Assembly: GCF_034350045.1 (NCBI RefSeq)
Contig: NZ_CP133781.1
Span: forward strand, 2,758,001 to 2,822,000
Source: Pseudomonas sp. CCI4.2
Lineage (GTDB): Bacteria; Pseudomonadota; Gammaproteobacteria; Pseudomonadales; Pseudomonadaceae
Reading direction: 5' to 3'
DNA: 64,000 nucleotides
Part shown: positions 40,350-50,574 of the stretch, piece by piece
How the letters are laid out: the number at the start of each line of letters is the position of its first letter
Numbering within the stretch: position 1 is the stretch's first letter
Notes under the pieces: model-generated
Told to the model about the DNA's origin: nothing
Seen by the model: the letters and a program-made list of their open reading frames with translations, nothing else
Database searches by the model: none
Program-made: the position numbers and the translations under genes

Positions 40350-40928
40350 TCAGGCTGTTCTCAGTAACAGTGCGAGACCGGGAAAATACTGGCCCTCTTC
40401 GTTGTGTAGCTTGCGATAACCATAAGGGAAGTACCAGGCGATGGCACAGGCGTTTTGTTTTTGCAAATCGTCGACGAAATCTTCCAGTTCTTCGGGCGTG
40501 GCGCTTTGCAGGGTTTTGCGCGGCGTGACAAACAGGCAGCCCAACTTAAGATGGTTGGCGTAGCTGGTTTTTTTGGCATCACCAACGATGTCCAGCAGCG
40601 CCGGGGTCAAGTTGATTTCGCCGAAAGTTGGCCAGCGTTGCGTGGCCTGAATATAAGCGTTGTCTTCCGAGGTGGCGATGAACAGGCCGGTGCGGGCGCT
40701 TCGATCGCCATCATCCTGCTGTTTTTTACTGGGCGCGTGTTCCAGCGTCACCATGTCCGCCATCCACGCGGCGTTGGAAAGCACGCCGAGGTTGGTACGT
40801 TCGTCGAACCAATGCGTGCATTCACCTTCTCCCATGACCTGACTGTAACGGTCGATGCAATCGAACCAGCGTTCTAACGCTGGACGAAGGAATTCCACTC
40901 TTGGGTTGCTGATGATCAAGCCGCGCAT
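40350..40928 (-). CDS. Conserved hypothetical protein
   Basis: A 192-residue cytoplasmic protein I do not recognise. No signal, membrane segment or catalytic motif stands out; it contains scattered aromatic and acidic residues (RWFDCIDRYSQVMGEGECTHW; WYFPYGYRKLHNEEGQYFPG). Its start lies 45 bp from a 12-bp palindrome and it reads away from the cobalamin locus. Codon use and a full-length frame support a real gene. Confidence 0.75.
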   Translation of the reverse strand: MRGLIISNPRVEFLRPALERWFDCIDRYSQVMGEGECTHWFDERTNLGVLSNAAWMADMVTLEHAPSKKQQDDGDRSARTGLFIATSEDNAYIQATQRWPTFGEINLTPALLDIVGDAKKTSYANHLKLGCLFVTPRKTLQSATPEELEDFVDDLQKQNACAIAWYFPYGYRKLHNEEGQYFPGLALLLRTA

Positions 40929-40972
40929 GGCGTCTCTCCGTTGTTATTTTATTGGCGTCACGATTATGGCCT

Positions 40973-40984
40973 TTTGATATCAAA
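40973..40984. promoter_or_regulatory. 12-bp AT-rich palindrome upstream of the unknown gene
   Basis: TTTGATATCAAA lies 45 bp before the start of the minus-strand gene and about 100 bp before the riboswitch on the other strand. It lacks the 4-bp spacer of an Anr box. Possible operator, unassigned. Confidence 0.25.
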
Positions 40985-41079
40985 TTAAACAATAGCTGCG
41001 TTTTACGTGGTTTTTGACCTCCTGGAAGACAAACCACAGGGCGCTTTGATTGACGCTCTACCCCCAACCCTCTACCCTT

Positions 41080-41290
41080 CGCGACGTGTTTCAGGTGCTT
41101 CGCAATCCACGATTGGCGGAGTGAAACAGGGAAGCCGGTGAGGGCGCGTCAAGCGGTCGATCCCGGCGCTGCCCCCGCAACGGTAAATGAGTCGACGCTG
41201 TGCACTCTGCCACTGTGTCCAAAAGGACATGGGAAGGCGCATGGCAGGGAATTCCCACTCATGAGCCCGGAGACCGGCCTGATCCATCCA
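41080..41290 (+). promoter_or_regulatory. Cobalamin riboswitch
   Basis: The conserved segments occur in order: GTTTCAGGTGCT (41088), GAAACAGGGAAGCCGGTGAG (41123), CGCTGCCCCCGCAACGGTAA (41167) and the B12-box region with GAGCCCGGAGACCGGCCTGA (41263-41282). It lies 113 bp before cobO. AdoCbl binding would lower expression of the ten downstream genes. Two hairpins follow (41292-41313 and 41318-41340) without a clear T-run, so the expression platform may act on translation or through Rho. Confidence 0.95.
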
Positions 41291-41402
41291 ACAGCATCAC
41301 GGCGGGCGATGCTCTGCGCACGGCTTTTCTTTGGCCGTGCTGGCAGTCAATTTCTGTGCCTTCCGTTTGCTATCGCGTGACCTGCTCAAGCGGAGAGCTG
41401 AC

Positions 41403-42014
41403 ATGAACGAATCCCCCGAACGCGATGAACGCCATCTGGCGCGCATGCAGCGCAAAAAAGCCGTGATCGACGAACGCATCGCCAGCTCGCCGGATGAGTG
41501 CGGACTGTTGCTGGTGCTCACCGGTAATGGCAAAGGCAAAAGCAGTTCTGCGTTCGGCATGCTCGCCCGGGCCATGGGCCATGGCATGCAATGCGGTGTT
41601 GTACAGTTCATCAAAGGCCGCAACAGCACGGGCGAAGAGTTGTTTTTTCGGCGCTTCCCCGAGCAAGTGCGGTACCACGTGATGGGGGAAGGTTTCACTT
41701 GGGAAACCCAGGATCGTCAGCGTGACATCGCCGCCGCGCAAGCCGCTTGGGCCGTGTCCCAAGACATGCTCCGCGACCCGAGTATTGGTCTGATCGTGCT
41801 CGATGAACTGAACATTGCCCTCAAACACGGTTACCTGGACCTGGAAAAAGTACTCAGCGATCTGCAAGCCCGTCCGCCCATGCAGCACGTGCTGGTGACC
41901 GGCCGCGGTGCCAAACCCGAAATGATTGACCTGGCCGATACCGTTTCCGACATTACCGTGGTCAAGCATGCTTTTCAGGCCGGGATTCGTGCGCAGAAAG
42001 GCATTGAGTTATGA
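41403..42014 (+). CDS. cobO: Cob(I)yrinic acid a,c-diamide adenosyltransferase
   Basis: Attaches the adenosyl ligand to cobalt (CobO/CobA/BtuR family), 203 residues. The P-loop is GNGKGKSSSAFG at about 40-51; LIVLDELNIALKHGYLD and VLVTGRGAKPEMIDLAD are family motifs. ATG 41403 has GGAGAG 7 bp upstream; the frame is open 24 codons earlier, inside the riboswitch leader. It is the first gene of the cobalamin operon, directly under the riboswitch; cobB follows after 10 bp. Confidence 0.96.
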   Translation: MNESPERDERHLARMQRKKAVIDERIASSPDECGLLLVLTGNGKGKSSSAFGMLARAMGHGMQCGVVQFIKGRNSTGEELFFRRFPEQVRYHVMGEGFTWETQDRQRDIAAAQAAWAVSQDMLRDPSIGLIVLDELNIALKHGYLDLEKVLSDLQARPPMQHVLVTGRGAKPEMIDLADTVSDITVVKHAFQAGIRAQKGIEL

Positions 42015-42024
42015 GTAACCGTTC

Positions 42025-43320
42025 ATGAGCGCACCGCGTCATTGCCCGGCTGTATTAATCGCGGCGCCAGCCTCCGGTCAGGGTAAAACCACCGTCACGG
42101 CTGCGTTGGCGCGTCTGCACCGCAACCAAGGGCGGACCGTGCGCGTGTTCAAATGCGGCCCGGACTTTCTCGACCCGATGATTCTTGAGCGGGCCAGTGG
42201 CGCGCCGGTTTATCAGCTGGACTTATGGATGGTCGGTGCCGATGAAAGTCGTCGTCTGTTGTGGGAAGCCGCCGGCGAAGCTGACCTGATTCTGATTGAA
42301 GGCGTCATGGGACTGTTCGATGGCACACCCTCAAGTGCCGACCTGGCCCGTCATTTCGGAGTGCCGGTATTAGCGGTGATTGATGGCACGGCCATGGCGC
42401 AGACATTTGGCGCATTGGCGTTGGGTTTGGCGCGTTATCAACCGGACCTGCCGTTTGCCGGGGTGTTGGCCAATCGCGTCGGCACCGTGCGCCATGCGCA
42501 ATTGCTGGAAGGCAGCCTCACCGAAGGATTGCGTTGGTACGGCGCGTTGTCGCGGGAAACCGGGATCGAACTGCCGAGCCGTCATTTGGGCTTGGTCCAG
42601 GCCAGCGAACTGAATGATCTGGATGCCCGCCTTGATGCCGCCGCTGCTGCACTGGCCAGCACCTGCGAAGTGGCTTTGCCGCCGCCGGTCGAATTCGCGG
42701 CCCCCGATCTGGTCGTGACTGAGTCTTCGTTGGCGGGCGTCAGGATTGCCGTCGCCCATGACGAGGCGTTTGCCTTCCTCTATGGTGCCAACCTTGATCT
42801 ACTGCGAGCCATGGGCGCCGAGTTGTCGTTTTTCTCGCCCATCCACGACACGCAGATTCCGCCTGCCGACAGCCTGTACTTACCCGGCGGCTACCCTGAA
42901 TTGCACCACGTGACGCTGGGACAAAACCGGCCCATGCTGGCGGCCATTCGTGCGCACCACGTCGCTGGCAAACCCATGCTGGCGGAATGTGGCGGTATGC
43001 TTTACCTGCTCGACGCCTTGACCGATGTCGACGGCCAGCGTGCCGAGTTGGTCGGTTTGCTGAGTGGCGAAGCGGTGATGCAGAAACGTTTGGCAGCCTT
43101 GGCCTTACAAACCGTCGAATTGCCCGAAGGTGTTCTGCGCGGCCACACGTATCACCATTCGCTGACCAGCACCGAGTTGCAACCCATCGCCCGTGGTGTG
43201 AGCCCTAACGGTGGGCGCGGTGCCGAGGCGGTTTATCGTGACGGTCGGATGACTGCGTCTTACGTGCACTTCTATTTCCCTTCCAATCCCCACGCGGTTG
43301 CGGCGCTTTTCAAACCATGA
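42025..43320 (+). CDS. cobB: Cobyrinate a,c-diamide synthase
   Basis: Glutamine- and ATP-dependent amidation of the a and c side chains, 431 residues. The N-terminal P-loop is APASGQGKTTV; the C-terminal glutaminase half has YLPGGYPELH and the nucleophile Cys in LAECGGMLYL. A late His (RGHTYHHS) is conserved in the family. It overlaps bluB by 4 bp. Confidence 0.96.
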   Translation: MSAPRHCPAVLIAAPASGQGKTTVTAALARLHRNQGRTVRVFKCGPDFLDPMILERASGAPVYQLDLWMVGADESRRLLWEAAGEADLILIEGVMGLFDGTPSSADLARHFGVPVLAVIDGTAMAQTFGALALGLARYQPDLPFAGVLANRVGTVRHAQLLEGSLTEGLRWYGALSRETGIELPSRHLGLVQASELNDLDARLDAAAAALASTCEVALPPPVEFAAPDLVVTESSLAGVRIAVAHDEAFAFLYGANLDLLRAMGAELSFFSPIHDTQIPPADSLYLPGGYPELHHVTLGQNRPMLAAIRAHHVAGKPMLAECGGMLYLLDALTDVDGQRAELVGLLSGEAVMQKRLAALALQTVELPEGVLRGHTYHHSLTSTELQPIARGVSPNGGRGAEAVYRDGRMTASYVHFYFPSNPHAVAALFKP

Positions 43321-43967
43321 ATGATCTGGCTTTCAGCCCTGACGAACGTGCAGCGGTGTACCGCGCAATTGCCGAACGCCGAGACATGCGGCACTTCATC
43401 GGCGGCGAAGTGGCCCCGCAATTGTTGGCGCGTCTGTTGGAGGCGGCCCATCAGGCGCCCAGCGTTGGCTTGATGCAGCCGTGGCGTTTCATTCGAATCA
43501 GCGACCCGCAGTTGCGCACGCGTATTCAGGCGCAAGTCGAGGAAGAACGAATTCGTACCGCTCAAGCCCTGGGCGAGCGCTCGGACGACTTCATGAAGCT
43601 CAAAGTCGAAGGCATCAATGAATGCGCGGAAGTCTTGGTCGCCGCGTTGATGGACGACCGCGAACGGCATATTTTTGGTCGACGTACCTTGCCGGAAATG
43701 GACATGGCGTCTTTGTCCTGCGCGATTCAAAACCTTTGGCTGGCTTCTCGCGCTGAAGGGTTGGGCATGGGCTGGGTGTCACTGTTCGAGCCACAGGCGT
43801 TGGCTGGCTTGCTGGGCATGCCGGCTGGGGCCAAGCCGCTGGCGGTTCTGTGCCTGGGGCCGGTGGCCGAATTCTACCCGGCGCCGATGCTGGTCTTGGA
43901 AGGTTGGGCGCAGGTACGGCCATTAAGCGAGTTGCTGTATGAAAATCAGTGGGGCGTGACCCAATGA
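43317..43967 (+). CDS. bluB: 5,6-dimethylbenzimidazole synthase BluB
   Basis: Flavin-destroying enzyme that turns FMNH2 and oxygen into the lower ligand of B12, 216 residues. The nitroreductase-like fold shows [27 protein letters not shown] and [12 protein letters not shown], matching BluB rather than ordinary nitroreductases. Its place inside the operon supports this. It overlaps cobB and cobD by 4 bp each. The enzyme needs oxygen, which fits an aerobic maker of its own B12. Confidence 0.94.
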   Translation: MNDLAFSPDERAAVYRAIAERRDMRHFIGGEVAPQLLARLLEAAHQAPSVGLMQPWRFIRISDPQLRTRIQAQVEEERIRTAQALGERSDDFMKLKVEGINECAEVLVAALMDDRERHIFGRRTLPEMDMASLSCAIQNLWLASRAEGLGMGWVSLFEPQALAGLLGMPAGAKPLAVLCLGPVAEFYPAPMLVLEGWAQVRPLSELLYENQWGVTQ

Positions 43968-44872
43968 GTGTTGCGTTATTGAGCCTCGCCGGCGTCGCAT
44001 TGGATGCGCTGCTGGGTGAGCCGAAACGAGCACATCCATTGGTAGCCTTCGGGCGCTTTGCCGATCGGATCGAGCAACGCTTCAATTCGGCTGGACGGGG
44101 CTGGCGCAGCCATGGCGTCACCGCCTGGTTTATCGCGGTGGTTCCACTGACCCTGCTGGCGACAGCGTTAAGTTGGCTGCCTTACGTCGGCTGGCTGGTA
44201 AATATTGCAGCGTTGTATTGCGCGCTGGGTTTGCGCAGCCTCGGTGAACATGTCGAGCCGGTGGCCCAGGCCTTGCGCGGCGGCGATCTGGATGAAGCGC
44301 GGCATCGGGTTTCGTATTTGGTCAGTCGTCAGACGGCCGAGCTGGATTCAACCGAAGTTGCGCGTGCGGCCACTGAGTCGGTATTGGAAAATGGCAGCGA
44401 TGCGGTCTTCGCCGCCTTGTTCTGGTTTTTGATCGCGGGTGTGCCGGGCGTGGTGCTGTACCGCTTGAGCAATACCCTGGACGCCATGTGGGGGTATCGC
44501 AATGAACGCTTTGAGCGTTTCGGTTGGGCGGCGGCGAAAATCGATGACCTTTTAAATTACGTTCCAGCACGCTTGGTGGCGTTAACCTACGCCATATTGG
44601 GCAACACCCGACTGGCATTGCGGTGTTGGCGCGAGCAAGCGCCACACTGGGATAGCCCTAACGCTGGTCCGGTAATGGCCGCTGGCGCCGGAGCGTTAGG
44701 CGTAGAGTTAGGCGGGCCAGCGATTTATCACGGTGAGTTACACACGCGTCCGCAGCTGGGCAAGGGTGCTCCCGCCGACGCCCAATCAATTGACCGTGGC
44801 TGGCAACTGGTCCAGCGCGGGGTCTGGTTATGGTTGTTGATCGTGTGTGTAGGGGCTCAATTGTATGCTTGA
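43964..44872 (+). CDS. cobD: Adenosylcobinamide-phosphate synthase (CobD/CbiB)
   Basis: Membrane enzyme joining the aminopropanol arm to adenosylcobyric acid, 302 residues. It opens [23 protein letters not shown], the family start, has [18 protein letters not shown] and about four hydrophobic helices. ATG 43964 overlaps the bluB stop (ATGA); an upstream in-frame start at 43949 is less likely. It overlaps cobC by 8 bp. Confidence 0.95.
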   Translation: MSVALLSLAGVALDALLGEPKRAHPLVAFGRFADRIEQRFNSAGRGWRSHGVTAWFIAVVPLTLLATALSWLPYVGWLVNIAALYCALGLRSLGEHVEPVAQALRGGDLDEARHRVSYLVSRQTAELDSTEVARAATESVLENGSDAVFAALFWFLIAGVPGVVLYRLSNTLDAMWGYRNERFERFGWAAAKIDDLLNYVPARLVALTYAILGNTRLALRCWREQAPHWDSPNAGPVMAAGAGALGVELGGPAIYHGELHTRPQLGKGAPADAQSIDRGWQLVQRGVWLWLLIVCVGAQLYA

Positions 44873-45872
44873 ACACGGTGGCCGCTTGAAGCAAGCGGCC
44901 GTGCGTTATGGCATCGCCGAAGACAACTGGCTGGACTTGTCCAGTGGCATTGCGCCTTGGCCATGGCCCGTTCCACAAATTCCGACGCGTGCCTGGGCGC
45001 GCTTGCCAGAAATCAACGACGGTCTGGAAGCGGCCGCCTGCGCCTATTACGGCGCAGAACAGGTGTTGCCGGTGCCGGGGTCGCAAGCCGCGATTCAGGC
45101 GCTGCCGCGTCTGCGTCGTGCGGGCAAAGTCGGCGTGTTGTCACCGTGTTACGCCGAACATGCCGAAGCCTGGCGCAGCAGCGGTTTCTTAGTCCGCGAA
45201 ATGCTCGAAGACGAGGTGGACTACTTTCTCGACAGTCTTCACGTGCTGGTGGTCGTCAATCCCAATAACCCCACGGGCTTGACCATTGCCCCTGAGCGCT
45301 TGTTGGATTGGCATGCACGGCTGGCTCAGCGAGGAGGCTGGCTAGTGGTTGATGAAGCTTTTATGGACAACACGCCGGAGTTGAGTTTGAGCGCCGAGAC
45401 TTGGCGTGTCGGGCTGATTGTATTGCGTTCGTTTGGGAAGTTTTTCGGTTTGGCAGGGGCGCGTCTCGGGTTTGTGATTGCCGAACCGCAACTGCTGAAA
45501 TTGCTTGAGCGCCACATCGGCCCCTGGGCCATCAACGGACCGACCCGGGTGCTTGGACAGGCGTGTCTCAACGATGTCGAGGGACACCGTCAGCAACGGT
45601 TGCGCACCCAGCAGGCCAGTGAACGGCTGGCCGCGCTGATGACGCAACACGGCCTAGAACCACAAGGCGGTTGTGCGTTGTTTCAGTGGCTCGTGACTCC
45701 GCTGGCGGTTTCGGTGCATGAATTCTGCGCAAGCCACGGTGTGCTGTTGCGATTGTTTTTGAACAGTCAAACCCCGCAACACAGCAGCTTACGATTCGGG
45801 CTGCCTGCAGACGAAGCGCAATGGCAGCGGCTTGAGCAAGTGTTGAGTGACTACAACAAGGATGGGCAATGA
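44865..45872 (+). CDS. cobC: L-threonine-O-3-phosphate decarboxylase (CobC; CobD in Salmonella)
   Basis: PLP enzyme of the class I aminotransferase fold, 335 residues, supplying (R)-1-amino-2-propanol phosphate for the nucleotide arm. [21 protein letters not shown] and VVDEAFMD are family motifs; the PLP lysine lies in [16 protein letters not shown]. It follows cobD with an 8-bp overlap and overlaps cobQ by 4 bp. Confidence 0.95.
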   Translation: MLEHGGRLKQAAVRYGIAEDNWLDLSSGIAPWPWPVPQIPTRAWARLPEINDGLEAAACAYYGAEQVLPVPGSQAAIQALPRLRRAGKVGVLSPCYAEHAEAWRSSGFLVREMLEDEVDYFLDSLHVLVVVNPNNPTGLTIAPERLLDWHARLAQRGGWLVVDEAFMDNTPELSLSAETWRVGLIVLRSFGKFFGLAGARLGFVIAEPQLLKLLERHIGPWAINGPTRVLGQACLNDVEGHRQQRLRTQQASERLAALMTQHGLEPQGGCALFQWLVTPLAVSVHEFCASHGVLLRLFLNSQTPQHSSLRFGLPADEAQWQRLEQVLSDYNKDGQ

Positions 45873-47344
45873 CTACGCTGATGGTCCAAGGCACAACGTC
45901 TGATGCCGGCAAAAGCACGCTAGTAACGGCGTTGTGCCGCTGGCTGACCCGCCAGGGTGTCAGGGTGGTGCCGTTCAAGCCGCAGAACATGGCGCTCAAC
46001 AGCGCAGTGACCGCCGACGGCGGCGAGATTGGCCGCGCCCAAGCGGTGCAGGCGCAAGCGGCAGGCCTTGAGCCGCACACCGACATGAATCCGGTGCTGC
46101 TCAAACCTAACAGCGACACCGGCGCACAGGTAATCATTCACGGGCGAGTGGTCACCACCATGAACGCGGTGGCGTACCACGGCTATAAAGAGATTGCGAT
46201 GCAAGCGGTGCTGGCCTCCCATCAACGGTTGAGTGCAGCTTATCCCGTGGTCATGGTCGAAGGCGCCGGGTCGCCTGCGGAAATCAATTTGCGTGCCGGT
46301 GATATCGCCAACATGGGCTTTGCCGAGGCGGTGGATTGCCCGGTGCTATTGATCGCCGACATCAATCGCGGCGGAGTGTTTGCCCATCTGGTGGGCACGC
46401 TGGAACTGCTGTCCCCCAGCGAACAAGCACGGGTGAAAGGGTTCATCATCAACCGCTTTCGCGGCGACATTGCGTTGCTGCAGCCGGGTCTTGACTGGCT
46501 CCAAGCGCGTACCGGAAAACCGGTAGTGGGGGTTTTGCCGTACATCATGGACCTGCATCTGGAGGCCGAAGACGGCCTCGACCAGCGCCAGACCGAGAAA
46601 GCCGAGCAGGTGCTCAATGTGGTGGTGCCGGTGTTACCGCGCATTAGTAACCACACTGATTTCGATCCGTTGCGCCTGCACCCACAGGTCAATTTGCAAT
46701 TTATCGGTCCCGGCCAAGCCATCCCCCCTGCGGATTTGATCATCCTGCCGGGCTCAAAAAGTGTGCGCAGCGATCTGGCTTATCTGCGCAGCCAGGGTTG
46801 GGACACCGCCATCGCTCGTCATTTGCGTTACGGCGGCAAAGTGATGGGTATTTGCGGCGGGCTGCAAATGCTGGGTCAGGACATACAGGATCCGCTGGGT
46901 CTGGAAGGTGCGGCAGGGACCAGCGCCGGTTTTGCCCTGCTGGACATCAGCACGGTATTAGAAGAAGAGAAACAACTGCGAAACGTGCAGGGTCGGCTTG
47001 TGTTGGAAGACGCGCCGGTCAGCGGTTACGAGATTCATGCCGGGGTGACCCGTGGCACTGCGTTGGAGAATGCGGCGGTGCATCTGGATGACGGCCGTCC
47101 TGACGGCGCACAGAGCGCAGACGGGCAAATTCTCGGCACATACTTGCACGGCCTGTTCGAATCGCCGCCCGCGTGCAGCGCGTTGTTGCGCTGGGCCGGT
47201 TTGCAGAATGTGCAGCAGGTCGATTACCACGCCTTGCGCGAGCGCGATATCGAGCGCTTGGCGGATCTGGTGGAAAACCACCTGGATGGCACGCTGTTAC
47301 GCCAGTTGTGCGGTCTGACCCATTCTGTTGAGGAGGTCAGCTGA
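45869..47344 (+). CDS. cobQ: Cobyric acid synthase
   Basis: Adds four amide groups to adenosylcobyrinic acid diamide using glutamine and ATP, 491 residues. The N-terminal synthetase domain opens [19 protein letters not shown]; the glutaminase half has [16 protein letters not shown] and the Cys in [12 protein letters not shown], then GYEIHAGVT. The length is typical. Its 3' end carries GAGGAGG, the ribosome site of cobP. Confidence 0.96.
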   Translation: MTTLMVQGTTSDAGKSTLVTALCRWLTRQGVRVVPFKPQNMALNSAVTADGGEIGRAQAVQAQAAGLEPHTDMNPVLLKPNSDTGAQVIIHGRVVTTMNAVAYHGYKEIAMQAVLASHQRLSAAYPVVMVEGAGSPAEINLRAGDIANMGFAEAVDCPVLLIADINRGGVFAHLVGTLELLSPSEQARVKGFIINRFRGDIALLQPGLDWLQARTGKPVVGVLPYIMDLHLEAEDGLDQRQTEKAEQVLNVVVPVLPRISNHTDFDPLRLHPQVNLQFIGPGQAIPPADLIILPGSKSVRSDLAYLRSQGWDTAIARHLRYGGKVMGICGGLQMLGQDIQDPLGLEGAAGTSAGFALLDISTVLEEEKQLRNVQGRLVLEDAPVSGYEIHAGVTRGTALENAAVHLDDGRPDGAQSADGQILGTYLHGLFESPPACSALLRWAGLQNVQQVDYHALRERDIERLADLVENHLDGTLLRQLCGLTHSVEEVS

Positions 47345-47345
47345 C

Positions 47346-47867
47346 ATGCTGCAGTTGATACTCGGTGGCGCACGTTCCGGCAAAAGCCGTCTGGCGGAAG
47401 GGTTAGCGGCTGACAGCGGCCTGGAAGTTACGTACATCGCCACCAGCCAACCGCTGGACGGCGAGATGAACCAGCGCATCGCCCTTCATCGTCAGCGCCG
47501 CCCCGAACAATGGCTGTTGATAGAAGAGCCTGTCGAGCTGGCTCGGGTGTTGCGAAATAACGCCAGTACCGACCGGGTGTTGTTAGTCGATTGTCTGACC
47601 CTGTGGTTGACCAACCTGTTGATGCTCGAAGATTACGAACGTCTGGCCGTTGAGCGTGAGGCGCTGTTGAACTGCCTCGCCGAACTGCCAGGCGACATCA
47701 TTTTTGTCAGTAACGAAACCGGGCTCGGCGTTGTGCCCCTCGGTGAACTGACCCGGCGTTATGTCGACGAAGCCGGCTGGCTGCATCAAGCCTTGGCCCA
47801 GCGTTGTCAACGCGTGGTGTTGACCGTTGCTGGCTTGCCCCTGACGTTGAAAGGATCCGCATTATGA
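47346..47867 (+). CDS. cobP: Bifunctional adenosylcobinamide kinase / guanylyltransferase
   Basis: Phosphorylates adenosylcobinamide and adds GMP (CobU in Salmonella), 173 residues. P-loop [12 protein letters not shown] at about 7-18; [12 protein letters not shown] and [13 protein letters not shown] are family motifs. ATG 47346 is one base after the cobQ stop and has GAGGAGG about 10 bp upstream. Confidence 0.95.
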   Translation: MLQLILGGARSGKSRLAEGLAADSGLEVTYIATSQPLDGEMNQRIALHRQRRPEQWLLIEEPVELARVLRNNASTDRVLLVDCLTLWLTNLLMLEDYERLAVEREALLNCLAELPGDIIFVSNETGLGVVPLGELTRRYVDEAGWLHQALAQRCQRVVLTVAGLPLTLKGSAL

Positions 47868-48916
47868 CTATCTCCTGGTGGCTCAAGCCGGCACAGGCAA
47901 TCAATGTTCAGGCGCGCGAACACGCCCTGGCACGTCAACAGCAACTGACCAAGCCGGCCGGTTCTCTCGGTCAACTGGAGCGCGTCGCGGTGCAACTGGC
48001 CGGTCTGCAAGGACGAGCCAAGCCTGCCGTCGATAATCTGTGGATCGCCATTTTTGCTGGCGATCATGGCGTCGTGGCTGAAGGCGTGTCTGCGTTCCCC
48101 CAAGAAGTCACTGGGCAGATGCTGCACAACTTTGTCACCGGCGGCGCGGCAATCAGCGTGCTGGCGAAACAGTTGTCAGCGCAGCTGGAAGTCGTGGATT
48201 TGGGTACGGTTGCTCCGATGAACCTGCCCGGTGTTCGCCACCTGAACCTGGGTGCGGGCACCGCAAACTTTGTTGAAGGTCCGGCCATGACTGAGGCCCA
48301 AGGCCTGCTGGCATTGGAGGCCGGACGCGACAGCGTGCGCCGAGCGGTGGCGTCCGGCGCTGAGCTGTTTATCGGCGGCGAGATGGGCATCGGCAACACC
48401 ACGGCGGCCAGTGCGTTGGCGTGCCTGTTGTTAGAAAACCCGGCCAGTCTGTTGGTCGGCCCCGGTACCGGTTTAAACGCGGCGGGCGTCACCCATAAAT
48501 CATTGGTGATTGAGCGTGCGCTGGCCTTGCATGCCGAGCACGCCAGTGACCCGCTGTACGGTCTGTTTTGTGTGGGCGGTTTTGAAATTGCTGCGTTGGT
48601 CGGCGCGTATCTGGCGAGTGCCCAAGAGGGTGTTGCGGTATTAGTGGACGGCTTTATTTGCAGCGTCGCGGCGCTGGTCGCCGCGCGTTTGAATCCGTCG
48701 TGCCGCGATTGGTTGTTTTTTGCTCACCGCGGCGCCGAGCCCGGCCACCGCCATGTGTTGGAAGTCTTACAGGCCGAACCGATGCTTGACCTCGGCTTGC
48801 GCTTGGGCGAAGGCAGCGGTGCAGCGGTGGCGGTGCCGTTGCTGCGTTTGGCCTGTGCACTGCACAACGGCATGGCGACTTTCGCCGAAGCGGCAGTGGC
48901 AGACCGCCCGGCATGA
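47864..48916 (+). CDS. cobU: Nicotinate-nucleotide--dimethylbenzimidazole phosphoribosyltransferase (CobU; CobT in Salmonella)
   Basis: Makes alpha-ribazole phosphate from the BluB product and nicotinate mononucleotide, 350 residues. [10 protein letters not shown] near the N-terminus, [31 protein letters not shown] and [16 protein letters not shown] are signature segments, and the base-activating Glu near the C-terminus ([15 protein letters not shown]) is present. It overlaps cobP and the phosphatase gene by 4 bp each. Confidence 0.96.
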   Translation: MTISWWLKPAQAINVQAREHALARQQQLTKPAGSLGQLERVAVQLAGLQGRAKPAVDNLWIAIFAGDHGVVAEGVSAFPQEVTGQMLHNFVTGGAAISVLAKQLSAQLEVVDLGTVAPMNLPGVRHLNLGAGTANFVEGPAMTEAQGLLALEAGRDSVRRAVASGAELFIGGEMGIGNTTAASALACLLLENPASLLVGPGTGLNAAGVTHKSLVIERALALHAEHASDPLYGLFCVGGFEIAALVGAYLASAQEGVAVLVDGFICSVAALVAARLNPSCRDWLFFAHRGAEPGHRHVLEVLQAEPMLDLGLRLGEGSGAAVAVPLLRLACALHNGMATFAEAAVADRPA

Positions 48917-49482
48917 CACTGCACCTGGATGTGCTGCGACATGGTGAAACCGAGTTGGGTGGCGGCCTGCGCGGCAGTCTGGATGACGCCCTGACCGACA
49001 CTGGTTGGGCGCAGATGCGCTCGGCGGTAATCGCAGGTGGGCCTTGGGATCGGGTGGTGAGTTCGCCCTTGCAACGCTGCGCACGCTTTGCCGAAGAGCT
49101 GGTTGAAACCTTGTGCGTGCCACTTCAACTGGAAGCCGATCTGCAAGAGCTGCATTTTGGCGAGTGGGAAGGGCGCAGCGCAGCGCAGTTGATGGAAACC
49201 GACCCAGAAGGGTTGGGATTGTTTTGGGCCGATCCCTACGCCTTCACGCCGCCGAGCGGTGAACCTTTGCTGGCGTTCTCTGCGCGGGTGCTCGGGGCTG
49301 TAAGCCGTTTGCATCAAGCTTACGCCGGCGAGCGTGTATTGCTGATCAGTCACGGCGGCGTCATGCGCCTGTTATTGGCCCAAGCGCGGGGGCTACCGCG
49401 CGAGCAGTTGCTGCAAGTCGAGGTGGGTCACGGTGCGCTACTGACGATTCAAGTACATGCTCAAGGCGTGCTGAGCGAATGA
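48913..49482 (+). CDS. Histidine phosphatase, probable alpha-ribazole-5'-phosphate phosphatase
   Basis: A 189-residue protein of the phosphoglycerate mutase-like family. The catalytic LRHGETE motif has its phospho-His near residue 10; [14 protein letters not shown] and [13 protein letters not shown] complete the active site. Its position between cobU and cobV makes removal of the alpha-ribazole phosphate its likely task. It corresponds to Salmonella CobC, a name that clashes with the decarboxylase gene here, so I give no symbol. Confidence 0.9.
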   Translation: MTLHLDVLRHGETELGGGLRGSLDDALTDTGWAQMRSAVIAGGPWDRVVSSPLQRCARFAEELVETLCVPLQLEADLQELHFGEWEGRSAAQLMETDPEGLGLFWADPYAFTPPSGEPLLAFSARVLGAVSRLHQAYAGERVLLISHGGVMRLLLAQARGLPREQLLQVEVGHGALLTIQVHAQGVLSE

Positions 49483-50216
49483 ATTTGTTGCCGCTGTGGA
49501 TCGCCCTACAATTTCTTAGCAGCCTGCCAATTAGCTTGCCCGGCATGCCGAAACCTGAGGAATTAGGCCGTTCATTGTTGTTCTATCCGCTGGTGGGTGT
49601 CCTGTTCGGTCTGTTGCTGATGGCCCTAAACAGTCTCTTGGCCGGTACGCCGCTGATGTTGCACGCCGCACTGCTACTGACCGTTTGGGTCCTGCTCAGC
49701 GGCGGCTTGCACCTCGACGGCCTAGCTGACAGCGCGGACGCCTGGCTAGGCGGTTTCGGTGACCGTGAACGCACCTTGAGCATCATGAAGGACCCTCGCA
49801 GCGGACCGATTGCCGTGATCACGCTGGTGCTGGTGCTCCTGCTGAAATTCTGCGCACTGTTGGCGTTGATCGAAAACCATCACAGCGCGGGCCTGTTGCT
49901 GGCTCCGGTTATCGGCCGCAGCGCCATGCTCGGTTTATTCCTCGGCACGCCGTATGTGCGGGCGGGCGGACTAGGGCAAGCATTGGCCGATCTCCTTCCC
50001 CGCACGCTGGGCAAACAGGTGCTGTTGATCGCAGCGGTGGGCTGCGTATTGGTGGCGGGGATGAGTGGCGCTATTGCACTGCTGACGGCGGGCGTCTGCT
50101 TCTTCTGGCTGCGGCACCTGATGCTGCGTCGGCTCGGTGGCAGCACGGGCGACACCGCCGGCGCGCTGCTGGAATTGCTGGAAATGGCGGTTCTGGTGGC
50201 GCTGGCGTTGGTTTGA
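49479..50216 (+). CDS. cobV: Adenosylcobinamide-GDP ribazoletransferase
   Basis: Final assembly of cobalamin from adenosylcobinamide-GDP and alpha-ribazole (CobS in Salmonella), an integral membrane enzyme of 245 residues. It opens LLPLWIALQFLSSLPIS; GGLHLDGLADSADAWLGG and the following DRERTLSIMKDPRSGPIAV are the family signatures. It overlaps the phosphatase gene by 4 bp and ends the operon. The composite repeat begins 2 bp after the stop and no separate terminator is seen. Confidence 0.95.
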   Translation: MNLLPLWIALQFLSSLPISLPGMPKPEELGRSLLFYPLVGVLFGLLLMALNSLLAGTPLMLHAALLLTVWVLLSGGLHLDGLADSADAWLGGFGDRERTLSIMKDPRSGPIAVITLVLVLLLKFCALLALIENHHSAGLLLAPVIGRSAMLGLFLGTPYVRAGGLGQALADLLPRTLGKQVLLIAAVGCVLVAGMSGAIALLTAGVCFFWLRHLMLRRLGGSTGDTAGALLELLEMAVLVALALV

Positions 50217-50217
50217 C

Positions 50218-50491
50218 ATCCTTGCCTCGTTACCCCCTGCGCAACGCCTGCGTTAGGCCGCATGGTTTCACGGGGCCTCTTTGCGCAATTTGATATTCAA
50301 TTCACAGGCGGTCTATAAGCGGACGACTATCTGAGCCAACTTGTTGGGGGCAGTTCAAAACCGTGGGACCGAATTTATTCGGGAAGGCTTCAGTCCTGAA
50401 ACCCTGCAACCTCAAACCACACAAAGTGCCACCCAGTTTGCTGCGCGAGACAGCGTGGCGTCGAAGACGTGGCGGAGCCTCCTACAGGAGT
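50218..50491. repeat. Composite intergenic repeat, copy B (inverted relative to copy A)
   Basis: Reading the minus strand from 50491: CTCCTGTAGGAGGCTCCGCC.. (module 1, about 130 bp, ending in the CCCGAATAAATTCGGTCCCA REP arm), then CCAACAAGTTGGCTC, then GAATTGAATATCAAATTGCG and GAGGCCCCGTGAAACCATGC (module 3), breaking off at the cobV stop. The order is the same as in copy A at 27990-28500, which continues about 190 bp further. The 3' end of the cob transcript therefore lies in this element. Confidence 0.85.
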
Positions 50492-50574
50492 TATTGACAC
50501 CCCCCTACAACCACCGGTAATTTCTCGCGCTTGTCTTGCGGGCATATGAGCCTAGTTAGTTGCGGAGAATAAAA

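Noticed and set aside
40973..40984. TTTGATATCAAA as an Anr/Dnr box
   Set aside because: An Anr box needs TTGAT-N4-ATCAA; here the half-sites are directly joined.
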